From the NCBI RefSeq assembly GCF_001421535.1, contig NZ_LMKN01000008.1, forward strand, positions 202,855 to 266,854: a DNA stretch of 64,000 nucleotides. Direction: 5' to 3'. The stretch is from Sphingomonas sp. Leaf20. Its GTDB lineage: Bacteria > Pseudomonadota > Alphaproteobacteria > Sphingomonadales > Sphingomonadaceae. The notes beneath the pieces are model-generated. The model was not told the DNA's origin. It saw only the letters and a program-made list of their open reading frames with translations, and made no database searches. The translations under genes and the position numbers were made by a program. Positions 1 to 8,684 of the stretch are shown here, piece by piece. The first letter of the stretch is position 1; every line of letters begins with the position of its first letter.

Positions 1-55
1 AGTGCGCGACGCGCGGAATGGTTGCGCGGTGACGCACATCGCGACGGGATCGAGC

Positions 56-1066
56 ATGACCGACGACTTCATCACCAACCTGCCCAAGGCCGAACTGCAC
101 CTGCATATCGAGGGCAGCCTCGAGCCCGAGCTGATGTTCGCGCTCGCCGAACGCAACAAGGTCGCGATCCCGTTCAAGAGCGTCGAGGACGTGCGTGCGG
201 CCTACAGCTTCACCAACCTCCAGACGTTCCTCGACATCTATTATGCGGGCGCGGCGGTGCTGCAGACCGAGGAGGATTTCCACGATCTGGCGCTCGCCTA
301 TTTCGACCGGGTCGCGCAGGACGGCGTCGTCCATGCCGAGATCTTCTTCGATCCGCAGACTCACACGCATCGCGGCATCCCGTTCGACGTCGTCGCCAAC
401 GGCCTGTTCGCGGGGATCGATGCGGCGCGCGCGAAGCACGGGATGAGCGTCGGGCTGATCATGAGCTATCTGCGGCATCTCGACGAGGAGGATGCCTTCA
501 GGACATTCGAACAGGCCGAGCCCTGGCTCGACCAGTTGATCGGCGTCGGGCTCGATTCGTCCGAGATGGGGCATCCGCCGTCGAAGTTCGCGCGCGTGTT
601 CGAAGCGTCGGCGGACGCCGGGCTGCTGCTGTGCGCGCATGCGGGCGAGGAGGGCCCGCCCGCCTATATCCACGAGGCGCTCGACATCCTGCGTGTCGAC
701 CGGATCGATCACGGCAACCGTGCGCTCGAGGATCCGGTGCTGGTCGCGCGGCTCGCGCGCGAGGCGATGACGCTGACCGTGTGCCCGCTGTCGAACGTCG
801 CGCTGCGCAACGTCGACCGGATCGAGGATCACCCGATCGACCGGATGCTCGATCTCGGGCTGCGCGCGACGATCCATTCGGACGATCCGGCCTATTTCGG
901 CGGGTATATCGGCGAGAATTACCGGCAGACCGCGCGCGCGCGCAACCTGTCGCGCGGGCAGGTCGTGACGCTGGCACGCAACAGCTTTCTCGGCAGCTTC
1001 CTCGATGACGAGGCGATCGCCGGGCATCTGGCGACGCTCGAGGCCTATGTGACGGCCAATCCGTGA
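56..1066 (+). CDS. Adenine deaminase (adenosine deaminase superfamily)
   Basis: Zinc hydrolase of about 336 residues, predicted to deaminate adenine to hypoxanthine in the cytoplasm for purine salvage. Seen: the amino-terminal HxH zinc motif in AELHLHIEG (His15 and His17), then CAHAGEEGPP, RIDHGNRAL, TVCPLSNV and IHSDDPAYFGGY. The SDDPAYFGGY loop and the FDPQTHT segment resemble the bacterial adenine deaminase branch (such as Pseudomonas PA0148) more than true adenosine deaminases. That substrate call is inference. The ATG at 56 starts directly before the conserved LPKAELHLH block. The reading frame is open upstream to the window edge, so a longer start is possible. The next gene starts with GTG overlapping this stop, so the two are probably cotranscribed. 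Confidence 0.88.
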   Translation: MTDDFITNLPKAELHLHIEGSLEPELMFALAERNKVAIPFKSVEDVRAAYSFTNLQTFLDIYYAGAAVLQTEEDFHDLALAYFDRVAQDGVVHAEIFFDPQTHTHRGIPFDVVANGLFAGIDAARAKHGMSVGLIMSYLRHLDEEDAFRTFEQAEPWLDQLIGVGLDSSEMGHPPSKFARVFEASADAGLLLCAHAGEEGPPAYIHEALDILRVDRIDHGNRALEDPVLVARLAREAMTLTVCPLSNVALRNVDRIEDHPIDRMLDLGLRATIHSDDPAYFGGYIGENYRQTARARNLSRGQVVTLARNSFLGSFLDDEAIAGHLATLEAYVTANP

Positions 1067-2067
1067 TCCGGCGCTTTCTATCGATCTTCGAGCCGTTCAT
1101 CCTGATGCTGCTCGGTACCGTCGTGCTCGCGAGCCTGGTGCCGGCGCGGGGACAGGCGGCGACGATCGTCGGCTATGTCGCCGATGTCGCGATCTTCCTG
1201 CTGTTCTTCCTCCACGGCGCGAAACTGTCGCGCGCGGCGATCTGGGACGGGCTGCGCAACTGGCCGCTCCACCTCGCGGTGCTGGGGGTGACGTTCATCG
1301 CCTTTCCCGCGCTCGGGCTCGGGCTGACCGCGCTGCCGTTCGTCGACGAGCGGATGGCGACGGGATTGTTGTTCCTGACGCTGCTGCCCTCGACGGTCCA
1401 GTCGTCGATCGCCTTTACCGCGATCGCGCGCGGCAACGTCGCCGCCGCGGTCTGCAGCGCATCCTTCTCCAACCTGCTCGGCATCGTGATCACCCCCGCG
1501 CTGGTCGCGTTGCTGATGCAGAATGCGGGGAATGCCGGGGGCATGTCGATCGAGAGCATCGAGGCGATCGTGCTCCAGCTGCTGGTGCCGTTCCTCGCCG
1601 GGCACCTGCTGCGGCCATGGATCGGCGCATGGGTCACGCGGCGCAAGGGGATGCTGACGGTCGTCGACCGCGGGTCGATCCTGCTCGTCGTCTATGGCGC
1701 GTTCGGCGCGGCGGTGGTCGAGGGCCTGTGGAGCCGGGTGTCGGTCGGCGACCTGATGCTGATCGGGCTGTTGAGCTGTGCGCTGCTGGTGATCGTGCTG
1801 GCGCTGACGCTGACGATGGCACGCGTGATGCGGCTGCCGCGCGAGGATGCGATCGTGCTGCTGTTCTGCGGGTCGAAGAAGAGCCTGGCGTCGGGCGTGC
1901 CGATGGCGGGCGTGCTGTTCCCCGCGGCGCAGGTCGGCGTGATCCTGTTGCCGCTGATGCTGTTCCACCAGATCCAGCTCGTCGCATGTGCGATCATCGC
2001 GCGGCGTTACGCCGATGCGGCGGACCGCACCGCGCAGACGGCGGACCGGGACGCCGTGCGCGCCTGA
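1063..2067 (+). CDS. Bile acid:sodium symporter family (SBF-like) transporter
   Basis: Integral membrane protein of 334 residues with about nine or ten hydrophobic segments along its whole length. The late motif FCGSKKSLASGVPMAGVLF is characteristic of the SBF-like branch represented by E. coli YfeH. Substrate unknown: the family fold moves organic anions with sodium, but the YfeH branch is uncharacterised. It begins with GTG at 1063, overlapping the TGA of the adenine deaminase by four bases, so translation is likely coupled. A role in moving a purine-related or other metabolite is only a context inference. Confidence 0.82.
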   Translation: MIRRFLSIFEPFILMLLGTVVLASLVPARGQAATIVGYVADVAIFLLFFLHGAKLSRAAIWDGLRNWPLHLAVLGVTFIAFPALGLGLTALPFVDERMATGLLFLTLLPSTVQSSIAFTAIARGNVAAAVCSASFSNLLGIVITPALVALLMQNAGNAGGMSIESIEAIVLQLLVPFLAGHLLRPWIGAWVTRRKGMLTVVDRGSILLVVYGAFGAAVVEGLWSRVSVGDLMLIGLLSCALLVIVLALTLTMARVMRLPREDAIVLLFCGSKKSLASGVPMAGVLFPAAQVGVILLPLMLFHQIQLVACAIIARRYADAADRTAQTADRDAVRA

Positions 2068-2149
2068 CGCGCGGCTGCGGTCCGCGTGGCCGCGGCGCGC
2101 GGCGCGAATTTGCTTTTCGCGCCTCGGGGCGACATGATCGGGCGAGTAA

Positions 2150-4291
2150 ATGAGTACCGCCTTCATGACCGATACCGCGATAGACCTGACGGACTGCGAC
2201 CGCGAGCCCATCCATATCCCGGGCGCCATCCAGCCGCACGGGTTGCTGCTCGTCGCCGATGCCGCAACGCTGCAGATCGTGGCTGGCGCAGGCGACATCG
2301 AGGGACGGCTGACTAGGGACTGGCTGGGCGCGGACCTCGTCAGCGTGATCGGGCAGGACATCCGCCAGCTGCTCGCCGAACTGCCGGGGCGCGGCAGCAT
2401 GACCGGGGCGGCGGTGGGTGCGCTGGTGCTGGGAACTGCCGAGCGGTTCCACATGGTGCTGCACGGCGGCGATGATCATGTGCTGGTCGAACTGGAGCCG
2501 GCGGCGCACGCGCCCGCGAGTGCGGCGACCGTGCTCGGCTGGCTCGATTCGATGGCAGGCGCGTTCGAACGCGCGGGCAATCTCCAGGCGCTGTGCGAAC
2601 AGGCGGCGACAGCGTTCCGGACGCTGACCGGGTTCGACCGCGTGATGGTGTATCGCTTTCTCGACGACGAGTCCGGACGCGTGATCGCCGAGGAGCGCGA
2701 CCCCGCGCTGCACAGTTTTCTCCATCATCATTTCCCCGCGACCGATATCCCGAAGCAGGCGCGCGCGCTGTATATCCGCAACCGGACGCGCGCGATCCCG
2801 CATGCGGTCTACGCGCCGGCGGTGCTGCGCCCGGCGGGCTTCGAGGCGCTCGACCTCAGCGACGTCGCGCTGCGCAGCGTGTCGCCGATCCATCTGCGCT
2901 ATCTGACCAACATGGGCGTCGCCGCGTCGGCGTCGATCTCGATCGTCAAGGACGGGCTGTTGTGGGGCATGATCGCCTGTCACAACATGACGCCGCGCGG
3001 GATGGCACCCGATGTCCGTGCGACGGCGAGCACGCTGGCGAGCAGCCTCGCGCGGCAGATCCGTGCCAAGGAGGAAGCCGAGGGCTATCGCGAACGGCTG
3101 CGGCTCCGGTCGGCCGAGGATGCGGTCGTGCTGAAGATGACGTCGGAGGGTCGCACGGCGCAGACCGTCGCCGTGGTCCGCGACGACCTGTGCCGGATGC
3201 TGGGCGGGGACGGATTCGCGTTTGTCCAGGACCTGCGCGTCGATTCGACGGGGAGCTGCCCGAGCGATGCGGACGTGCTCGATCTCGTCGAGTGGGTCAG
3301 CCGCCGCGGTCCCGGCGACCCCGTCGCCACGCATCAGCTGTCGACGCTGTATCCCCCCGCCGAACGCTATCGTGCGATGGCGAGCGGCGTGCTGGCGATG
3401 CCGCTGATCGACGAGGGCGCGACGCTGCTGTGGTTCCGCGCCGAGCGCGTGACCAAGATCGAATGGGCAGGCAATCCGCACAAGGCGGTCTCGCATGATC
3501 CGCACGCGCAGCTGACCCCGCGCACGTCGTTCGCCTCGTGGACCGAGCAGGTGCGCGGCCAGTCGCGGCGCTGGTCGCTGGAAGAGGTCGAGGCGGCGTA
3601 TCGCCTGCGCCGGACCTTCCACGACGCGTATTCGAGCCACCGGATGCGCATGCTCAACCGTGACCTGCAACGAACGCTGGCGGAGAAGGACCGGCTGATC
3701 GAGCAGAAGGACGTCCTGATGAAGGAGGTCAATCACCGCGTGCAGAACAGCCTGCAGATGGTGTCCGCGTTCCTCGCGCTGCAATCGAAGACCGCGGGCG
3801 ACGCCAATGTCACCGCGCACCTCGCCGAGGCGCAGGCGCGGTTGTCGGCGGTGGCGCTGGTCCATCGTCGGCTATACCATGACGACCAGGTCCAGTCGGT
3901 CGATCTGGCGCGCTATCTCGAGGAGCTCGCGATCGACATGCAGGGGACGCTCGGCCAGGACTGGGCGGCGCAGATGCGGCTCGACCTCGCGCCCGTGCTG
4001 ATGCCCACCGACCGTGCGGTCAATGTCGGGCTCATCCTGACCGAGCTCGTCATCAACGCGAGCAAATACGCCTATGGCGGTGCGCCCGGCCCGATCCTGA
4101 TCGCGCTCGAACAGCATCGCAACAAGATCCGCCTGATCGTCGCCGACCGCGGCGGCGGCAAGACGGGCACGCGCGTCGGGTTCGGCAGCCGGATGATGAA
4201 CGCCGTCGTCGCGCGCCTGTCGGGAACGATCGAGCCGAGCGACAACATGCCCGGGCTGCGCGTGATCATGACCGCGCCGATCGAGGACTGA
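2150..4291 (+). CDS. bphP: Bacteriophytochrome sensor histidine kinase
   Basis: Red/far-red light receptor of 713 residues. Order seen: PAS with the biliverdin-attaching Cys16 in the TDCDREPIHIPG context; GAF with RVMVYRF and the lasso motif PATDIP (Asp199), where most relatives have PASDIP; WGMIACHN with the chromophore-pocket histidine; PHY with the tongue motif PRTSF at 457-461 followed by WTE; then an HWE/HisKA_2-type kinase with phosphoacceptor His529 in KEVNHRVQNSLQ and the N box ELVINASKYAY. There is no receiver domain on the protein and no response regulator beside it. Biliverdin could come from the heme oxygenase at 5818-6342. ATG at 2165 is an alternative start that keeps the cysteine. 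Confidence 0.95.
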   Translation: MSTAFMTDTAIDLTDCDREPIHIPGAIQPHGLLLVADAATLQIVAGAGDIEGRLTRDWLGADLVSVIGQDIRQLLAELPGRGSMTGAAVGALVLGTAERFHMVLHGGDDHVLVELEPAAHAPASAATVLGWLDSMAGAFERAGNLQALCEQAATAFRTLTGFDRVMVYRFLDDESGRVIAEERDPALHSFLHHHFPATDIPKQARALYIRNRTRAIPHAVYAPAVLRPAGFEALDLSDVALRSVSPIHLRYLTNMGVAASASISIVKDGLLWGMIACHNMTPRGMAPDVRATASTLASSLARQIRAKEEAEGYRERLRLRSAEDAVVLKMTSEGRTAQTVAVVRDDLCRMLGGDGFAFVQDLRVDSTGSCPSDADVLDLVEWVSRRGPGDPVATHQLSTLYPPAERYRAMASGVLAMPLIDEGATLLWFRAERVTKIEWAGNPHKAVSHDPHAQLTPRTSFASWTEQVRGQSRRWSLEEVEAAYRLRRTFHDAYSSHRMRMLNRDLQRTLAEKDRLIEQKDVLMKEVNHRVQNSLQMVSAFLALQSKTAGDANVTAHLAEAQARLSAVALVHRRLYHDDQVQSVDLARYLEELAIDMQGTLGQDWAAQMRLDLAPVLMPTDRAVNVGLILTELVINASKYAYGGAPGPILIALEQHRNKIRLIVADRGGGKTGTRVGFGSRMMNAVVARLSGTIEPSDNMPGLRVIMTAPIED

Positions 4292-4325
4292 GCCGGGGCC
4301 GTTGGCGGCGGGGCGCGAGGGCGCG

Positions 4326-5660
4326 CTATGGGGCGACGGGCGTGCTGCCGGCAGGGTCGGCGCCGGCGATCGCCGCGGCGAAATGCCGCGCCTCCTTTGC
4401 GGCGGCGGAGCTCGTCGGGAGATAGTCGAAGCGTCCCTGCCGCCCGATAAGGTCGACGCCCCGGGCCTCGATCTCCTCGATCAACCGGCGGGATTCGTCC
4501 GACGAACCGCGTCGGTAGATCGGGTAGGCGCCCGGGGTCACGTCATGCCCGACCAGCAGCGCGTCGCCATCGAGCAGACGCGACCGGCGCATGTGCACGG
4601 CGAAATCCTCGAACGCGGCCTGTGCATCGGCGTCCCCCGACGTGAGCGGGACCTCGACGCCGAGATAGTCATAGCCATCGACCTGACCATAGACGCGCGA
4701 ATGGACCGTCAGCCGCTTCCATGCGCCGTCGTTGGAGAAATTGCAGAGGATCCCGCTGGCGAAGCCCAGCTCGCCCTTGAAGCTGACGTACAGCGTCAGC
4801 AGCGTGACCGACTGCAGCGTCGGCGAGGGTGCGACACCGCAAAGTCCGGCGGTGAGGTTGAGCGGCAATGTCGACACGACCCGATCCGCGGTCAGCGTAT
4901 CGCCACTGGTATGGACCGCCATCGCGCCAATGCTCCCGTCGATCGCGGCGAGCGCGACATCGAAGCGGACGTCGACGCCCGCATCGCGCAACTGTGCGAT
5001 CGCGGTGGCGAAAAGGCCTTCGAAGCCCGCGCGGGGGCGCACGACCGGACGCGCTGCGGGCCGTGACGCCGCGCGCCGCTTGGGCACGAGGCGGTCGGTC
5101 AGGCTCGAGATCCGGGCCGATCGCGCGATCCACGCCATGCGCTTTTCAGCAAATGCGTAATCGATGTCGTCCGCGGCGATCCCGAACATCCGGGTGATGT
5201 AGTTCGACAGCCCGGTGCGGACGAACAGCCGGCGACCGAGATAATAGCGTGCGAACGAGCCCGCGCTGACGGGCCTGTGCGAGACGATGCGCGCGTAGAG
5301 GAGCGATGCCAGATCGAGCAGCATCGCGGTGATCGGCTGTCGCAGCACGTCGTCGCGGATCGAGATCGGATAGGCGTGGATGCGTCCGGTCGGGGTGATC
5401 CGCGTCGCTGCGATCGCGACCGGCTGGCAGGTGCGCCCAGCCTCCGGAAACAGGCGGAAGAACGCGCCGTCGTCGAAAAAGATGAAGCTGCCGATGTCGA
5501 AGGTGAAATCGCCGATCGTGCGGGATCGCTGGTTTCCGCCCGCCATCGCGGCGGGTTCGAGCAGCGTGACCCGCCAGCCCTGATCGGCGAGCACCTTCGC
5601 CGCGACGAGGCCGCTGATCCCCGCGCCCAGTATGACGACCGTTTTACCGGTTTGGTGCAT
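4326..5660 (-). CDS. FAD-dependent amine-oxidase/protoporphyrinogen-oxidase-like protein
   Basis: Flavoprotein of 444 residues. The amino terminus has a dinucleotide-binding Rossmann motif GAGISGLVAA (about residues 12-21) followed by the acidic end of strand two (LLEPAA), and a GGN/R segment typical of the amine oxidase, UDP-galactopyranose mutase and protoporphyrinogen oxidase superfamily. A second FAD contact region is plausible near VDVRFDVALAAIDG. The substrate cannot be told from sequence. It ends 34 bp from the end of the phytochrome, which is convergent, and lies downstream of heme oxygenase on the same strand after a 157-bp AT-rich gap that probably holds its own promoter. A link to tetrapyrrole or pigment chemistry is contextual inference only. 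Confidence 0.8.
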   Translation of the reverse strand: MHQTGKTVVILGAGISGLVAAKVLADQGWRVTLLEPAAMAGGNQRSRTIGDFTFDIGSFIFFDDGAFFRLFPEAGRTCQPVAIAATRITPTGRIHAYPISIRDDVLRQPITAMLLDLASLLYARIVSHRPVSAGSFARYYLGRRLFVRTGLSNYITRMFGIAADDIDYAFAEKRMAWIARSARISSLTDRLVPKRRAASRPAARPVVRPRAGFEGLFATAIAQLRDAGVDVRFDVALAAIDGSIGAMAVHTSGDTLTADRVVSTLPLNLTAGLCGVAPSPTLQSVTLLTLYVSFKGELGFASGILCNFSNDGAWKRLTVHSRVYGQVDGYDYLGVEVPLTSGDADAQAAFEDFAVHMRRSRLLDGDALLVGHDVTPGAYPIYRRGSSDESRRLIEEIEARGVDLIGRQGRFDYLPTSSAAAKEARHFAAAIAGADPAGSTPVAP

Positions 5661-5817
5661 GATCTTCGGTTCCGTGATGGGCGGGTCGAAGGTTGCACCG
5701 AAATGAACGGCTGTCGATAGCCGGGGCGGATACTGATCCGGGTCGGAGCCAAAACTTCCGTCAGACTATGACTATCTATACAATGTTAAGCGATCTACTG
5801 TACATGGCGAGGCGAAG
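5661..5817 (-). promoter_or_regulatory. AT-rich gap upstream of the FAD oxidoreductase
   Basis: This 157-bp gap contains an unusually AT-rich block (5761-5806) in a very GC-rich region. It carries TGTACA at 5799-5804 and TATACA at 5777-5782, 22 bp apart, which is about two helical turns. This is suggestive of a promoter and a regulator site for the oxidoreductase. No confident -35/-10 pair was assigned and the protein that would bind is unknown. Confidence 0.35.
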
Positions 5818-6342
5818 TCATGCCGCGCGGCGGTAGAGGTCGAAGGTGGCCCGGGCGCCTGCGATCGCCTCGTCGATCCAGCGGTCGGTGCCGGCGCGCG
5901 TGGCGGCGTCGTCGAGCGCCGCGAGCAACGTGCGCCATTCGCCCGAACGATGCCGCGCACCGAGATAGGCGGCGGGCAGATCGGCGGGGACCGATCGGGC
6001 AAGCATGATCCCGCCGAGCCGCGATCCCTCGACCACGTACAGCGCACCCCAGCCGGCGGCCTCGCCCTCGGGCAGCACGAAGCGCAGCGGTGGCGGCGCG
6101 GGCTCGCCGAGCGCGGCAAGATCGTCGGCGAGGAGCGGCGCCCGCCGGCGAAAGTCGGGCAGGCCGGGTCGTGCGGCCAGCGCGGCTTCGGCGGCGGGCA
6201 GCGCGCGGGCATGGGCGCGCAGGAAGACCGCGTAACGGGTCCGGTCGGCGAGATCGAACGCGCCATAGGCCGCATCGACGCGGTCATGATCGGGCGCGGT
6301 CGCGGCGCGAATCGCGGCGACGGCGGTACGCGCCTCTAGCAA
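5818..6342 (-). CDS. bphO: Biliverdin-producing heme oxygenase
   Basis: Small all-alpha protein (174 residues) predicted to cleave heme to biliverdin, iron and CO. Seen: the proximal heme-ligand region ATAPDHDRVDA with His19, and the distal-helix signature ALYVVEGSRLGG, where the GSRLG residues flank heme. Length fits bacterial BphO/HmuO-type enzymes. The frame needs TTG at 6342, which overlaps the ybdD stop by seven bases. The conserved part begins about residue 12, so the start cannot lie far downstream. It is the last gene of a cstA-ybdD-bphO operon. Biliverdin is the chromophore of the nearby phytochrome, so chromophore supply is the likely role, with iron salvage as the alternative. Confidence 0.9.
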   Translation of the reverse strand: MLEARTAVAAIRAATAPDHDRVDAAYGAFDLADRTRYAVFLRAHARALPAAEAALAARPGLPDFRRRAPLLADDLAALGEPAPPPLRFVLPEGEAAGWGALYVVEGSRLGGIMLARSVPADLPAAYLGARHRSGEWRTLLAALDDAATRAGTDRWIDEAIAGARATFDLYRRAA

Positions 6343-6533
6343 CAGCGACCGCCGCCCTTGCCGCCGTAGCGCGCCTGTTCGCGGTCGCGGAAGAACGCCG
6401 CGGCATCCATTGGCGGGTGCCCCTCATGATGCTGCGCCATATGCTCGAGATAGGCGGTATAGGAGGGCTGGCCGACCATCATCAGCGCGGTTTCGCGCGC
6501 GCGGGCGAGGACGGTGCGGAAGGACCGTGTCAT
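6336..6533 (-). CDS. ybdD: YbdD/YjiX family small protein (CstA partner)
   Basis: A 65-residue protein of the YbdD/YjiX (DUF466) family, found next to CstA/BtsT transporters in many bacteria and thought to act with them. Seen: the family pattern AYLEHMAQHH, then AFFRDREQARYGGKGG, and the conserved carboxyl end RCC. The ATG overlaps the cstA stop (ATGA arrangement) and its own stop overlaps the TTG of heme oxygenase, so all three are probably translated from one mRNA. The biochemical role is not established. Confidence 0.9.
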   Translation of the reverse strand: MTRSFRTVLARARETALMMVGQPSYTAYLEHMAQHHEGHPPMDAAAFFRDREQARYGGKGGGRCC

Positions 6534-8584
6534 TCCGCGGGGACCATCGCGGGCGGGATCTCGCTGACGGTCGGATGATCGACCTTGAGCGCGGCGCGGC
6601 AGGTGCGGATGCCGAACGCGAGGATCGAGACGACGACGCCGAGGAACAGCGCGATCAGCGCGGCGTCGATCCGGTCGTTGAAGATGATCCGCTGCATCTC
6701 CGCCATCGTCTTGGCGGGGGCGAGGATCTCACCGCGCGCCGCTGCGTCTGCGAACTTGGAGGCATGCGCGAGGAAGCCGACCTTCGGATCGCTCGAGAAC
6801 AGCTTCAGCAGCCCGGCGGTGATCGTGCACAGGCACAGCCACGCGGCGGGCAGGATCGTGACCCAGGCATAACGCTGGCGCTTCATGCGGAACAGCACGA
6901 CCGTGGCGAGGATCAGCGCGACCGCGGCGAGCATCTGGTTCGAGATGCCGAACAGCGGCCACAGCGTGTTCACGCCGCCGAGCGGATCGGTGACGCCCTG
7001 GTAGAGGAAGAAGCCCCAAGCCGTGACGCATAGCGCGGTCGCGACGATGCCCGGGCCGATCGCCGAGGCATTGCGGAACGACGGCACCACGAGCCCGATC
7101 AGGTCCTGCAGCATGAAGCGCCCGGCGCGCGTGCCGGCATCGACCGCGGTCAGGATGAACAGCGCCTCGAACAGGATCGCGAAGTGATACCAGAACGCCT
7201 TCATCGCCTGACCACCGATCAGGTTGCTGAATATTTCCGCCATCGCGACCGCGAGCGTCGGCGCGCCGCCGGTGCGGCTGATGATCGTCGTCTCGCCGAC
7301 GTCGCGCGCGGCCTGCGCCAGCGCCTCGGGGGTGATCGCGAAGCCCATGTTGGTGACCGCGGCGGCCGCCGACGCGGCGTCGGTGCCGAGCACCGCGGCG
7401 GGGCTGTTCATCGCGAAATAGATGCCGGGATCGAGGATCGTCGCGCCGACCAGCGCCATGATCGCGACGAAGCTTTCCATCAACATCGCGCCATAGCCGA
7501 TAAAGGGCGCGTCACCCTCGCTGGCGATCAGCTTGGGTGTGGTGCCGCTGGCGATCAGCGCGTGGAAGCCCGACACCGCGCCGCACGCGATCGTGATGAA
7601 CAGGAACGGGAACAGCCCGCCCGACCAGACCGGGCCGCTGCCGTCGATGAACTTGGTGAGCGCGGGCATGCGCAGCGGCGGTGCGACGACCGCGATACCG
7701 ATCGCCAGCGCGACGATCGCGCCGATCTTAAGGAAGGTCGAGAGGTAATCGCGCGGGGCGAGCAGCAGCCAGACCGGCAGCACCGACGCGACCGCGCCGT
7801 ATCCGACCATCAGGATGCACAGCTGCACCGGGGTCAGCGTGAAGAACGGACCCCAGATCGCGGATTCGGCGACCTGGCCACCATAGACGATCGCGAGCAG
7901 CAGCCCGATGACGCCGAGGATCGAGACCTCGCCGATGCGGCCCGGACGGATCCAGCGCGTGTAGATCCCCATCGCGAAGGCGAGCGGGATCGTCGCCGCG
8001 ACGGTGAACAGTCCCCAGGGGCTGCCCGCGAGCGCGCGGACGACGATCAGTGCGAGCACCGCGAGAATGATGACCATGATCGCAAAGGCACCGATCAGCG
8101 CGATCGTGCCCGCCACCGCACCCATTTCCATGCGGATCAATTCGCCGAGCGATCGCCCGTCGCGGCGCATCGAGATGAAGAGGATCATGAAGTCCTGCAC
8201 CGCGCCCGCCAGCACGACGCCGGCGAGGATCCAGAGCGTGCCGGGGAGATAGCCCATCTGCGCGGCGAGCACGGGACCGACGAGCGGTCCGGCACCGGCG
8301 ATCGCGGCGAAATGGTGGCCGAACAGGACGTTGCGGTCGGTCGCGACATAGTCGAGCCCGTCCGCGCGGCGGATCGCCGGGGTCGGACGCGTGGCGTCGA
8401 GCCGCATGACGTTACGCGCGATGTAGCGGGCGTAGAAGCGATAGGCGATCAGGTTGACCGAGACCGACGCGGCGACGATCCACAGCGCGTTGACCTGCTC
8501 GCCGCGCTGGAACGCCACCACCGCGAGCGCGCACGCCCCCAGCAGGCTCATCGCGCCCCAGCCGATCTTTTCCCGTAGCGTCAT
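6530..8584 (-). CDS. cstA: Carbon starvation protein A (pyruvate/peptide transporter)
   Basis: Inner-membrane transporter of about 684 residues with many hydrophobic helices. Family members (CstA, BtsT) import peptides or pyruvate with protons under carbon limitation. Seen: conserved DRNVLFGHHFAAIAGAGPL near the amino terminus, AAQMGYLPGTLWI, and GGVNTLWPLFGISNQMLAA towards the carboxyl end. I chose ATG at 8584 because GGGGGAG lies eight to nine bases upstream; an ATG at 8620 would add twelve basic residues. Pyruvate kinase lies 100 bp upstream on the same strand, so pyruvate production and uptake genes sit together. It is followed without a gap by ybdD and heme oxygenase. Confidence 0.93.
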   Translation of the reverse strand: MTLREKIGWGAMSLLGACALAVVAFQRGEQVNALWIVAASVSVNLIAYRFYARYIARNVMRLDATRPTPAIRRADGLDYVATDRNVLFGHHFAAIAGAGPLVGPVLAAQMGYLPGTLWILAGVVLAGAVQDFMILFISMRRDGRSLGELIRMEMGAVAGTIALIGAFAIMVIILAVLALIVVRALAGSPWGLFTVAATIPLAFAMGIYTRWIRPGRIGEVSILGVIGLLLAIVYGGQVAESAIWGPFFTLTPVQLCILMVGYGAVASVLPVWLLLAPRDYLSTFLKIGAIVALAIGIAVVAPPLRMPALTKFIDGSGPVWSGGLFPFLFITIACGAVSGFHALIASGTTPKLIASEGDAPFIGYGAMLMESFVAIMALVGATILDPGIYFAMNSPAAVLGTDAASAAAAVTNMGFAITPEALAQAARDVGETTIISRTGGAPTLAVAMAEIFSNLIGGQAMKAFWYHFAILFEALFILTAVDAGTRAGRFMLQDLIGLVVPSFRNASAIGPGIVATALCVTAWGFFLYQGVTDPLGGVNTLWPLFGISNQMLAAVALILATVVLFRMKRQRYAWVTILPAAWLCLCTITAGLLKLFSSDPKVGFLAHASKFADAAARGEILAPAKTMAEMQRIIFNDRIDAALIALFLGVVVSILAFGIRTCRAALKVDHPTVSEIPPAMVPAE

Positions 8585-8636
8585 GCGGTTGCTCCCCCGT
8601 CCGGTCCTTTTGCCAGCCATCGCGGATTTGGCGGGT

Positions 8637-8680
8637 GAGCGCTAGGGGGGAGCTTTGGGGAGGGAGCGCTAGGGGGGAGC
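8637..8680. repeat. Short direct repeat between pyk and cstA
   Basis: A 17-bp sequence (GAGCGCTAGGGGGGAGC) occurs at 8637-8653 and again at 8664-8680, a 27-bp period. It fills much of the 100-bp gap between pyk and cstA and contains the palindrome AGCGCT in each copy. Both copies lie in the leader upstream of the chosen cstA start. Confidence 0.7.
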
Positions 8681-8684
8681 CGCC

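Noticed and set aside
1994-3865. 623-codon frame opposite the bacteriophytochrome
   Set aside because: The plus strand has complete phytochrome and kinase motifs; the reverse translation is low-complexity Arg/His-rich.
7184-8578. 464-codon frame opposite cstA
   Set aside because: Charged low-complexity shadow of a membrane protein gene; no ribosome site or domain.
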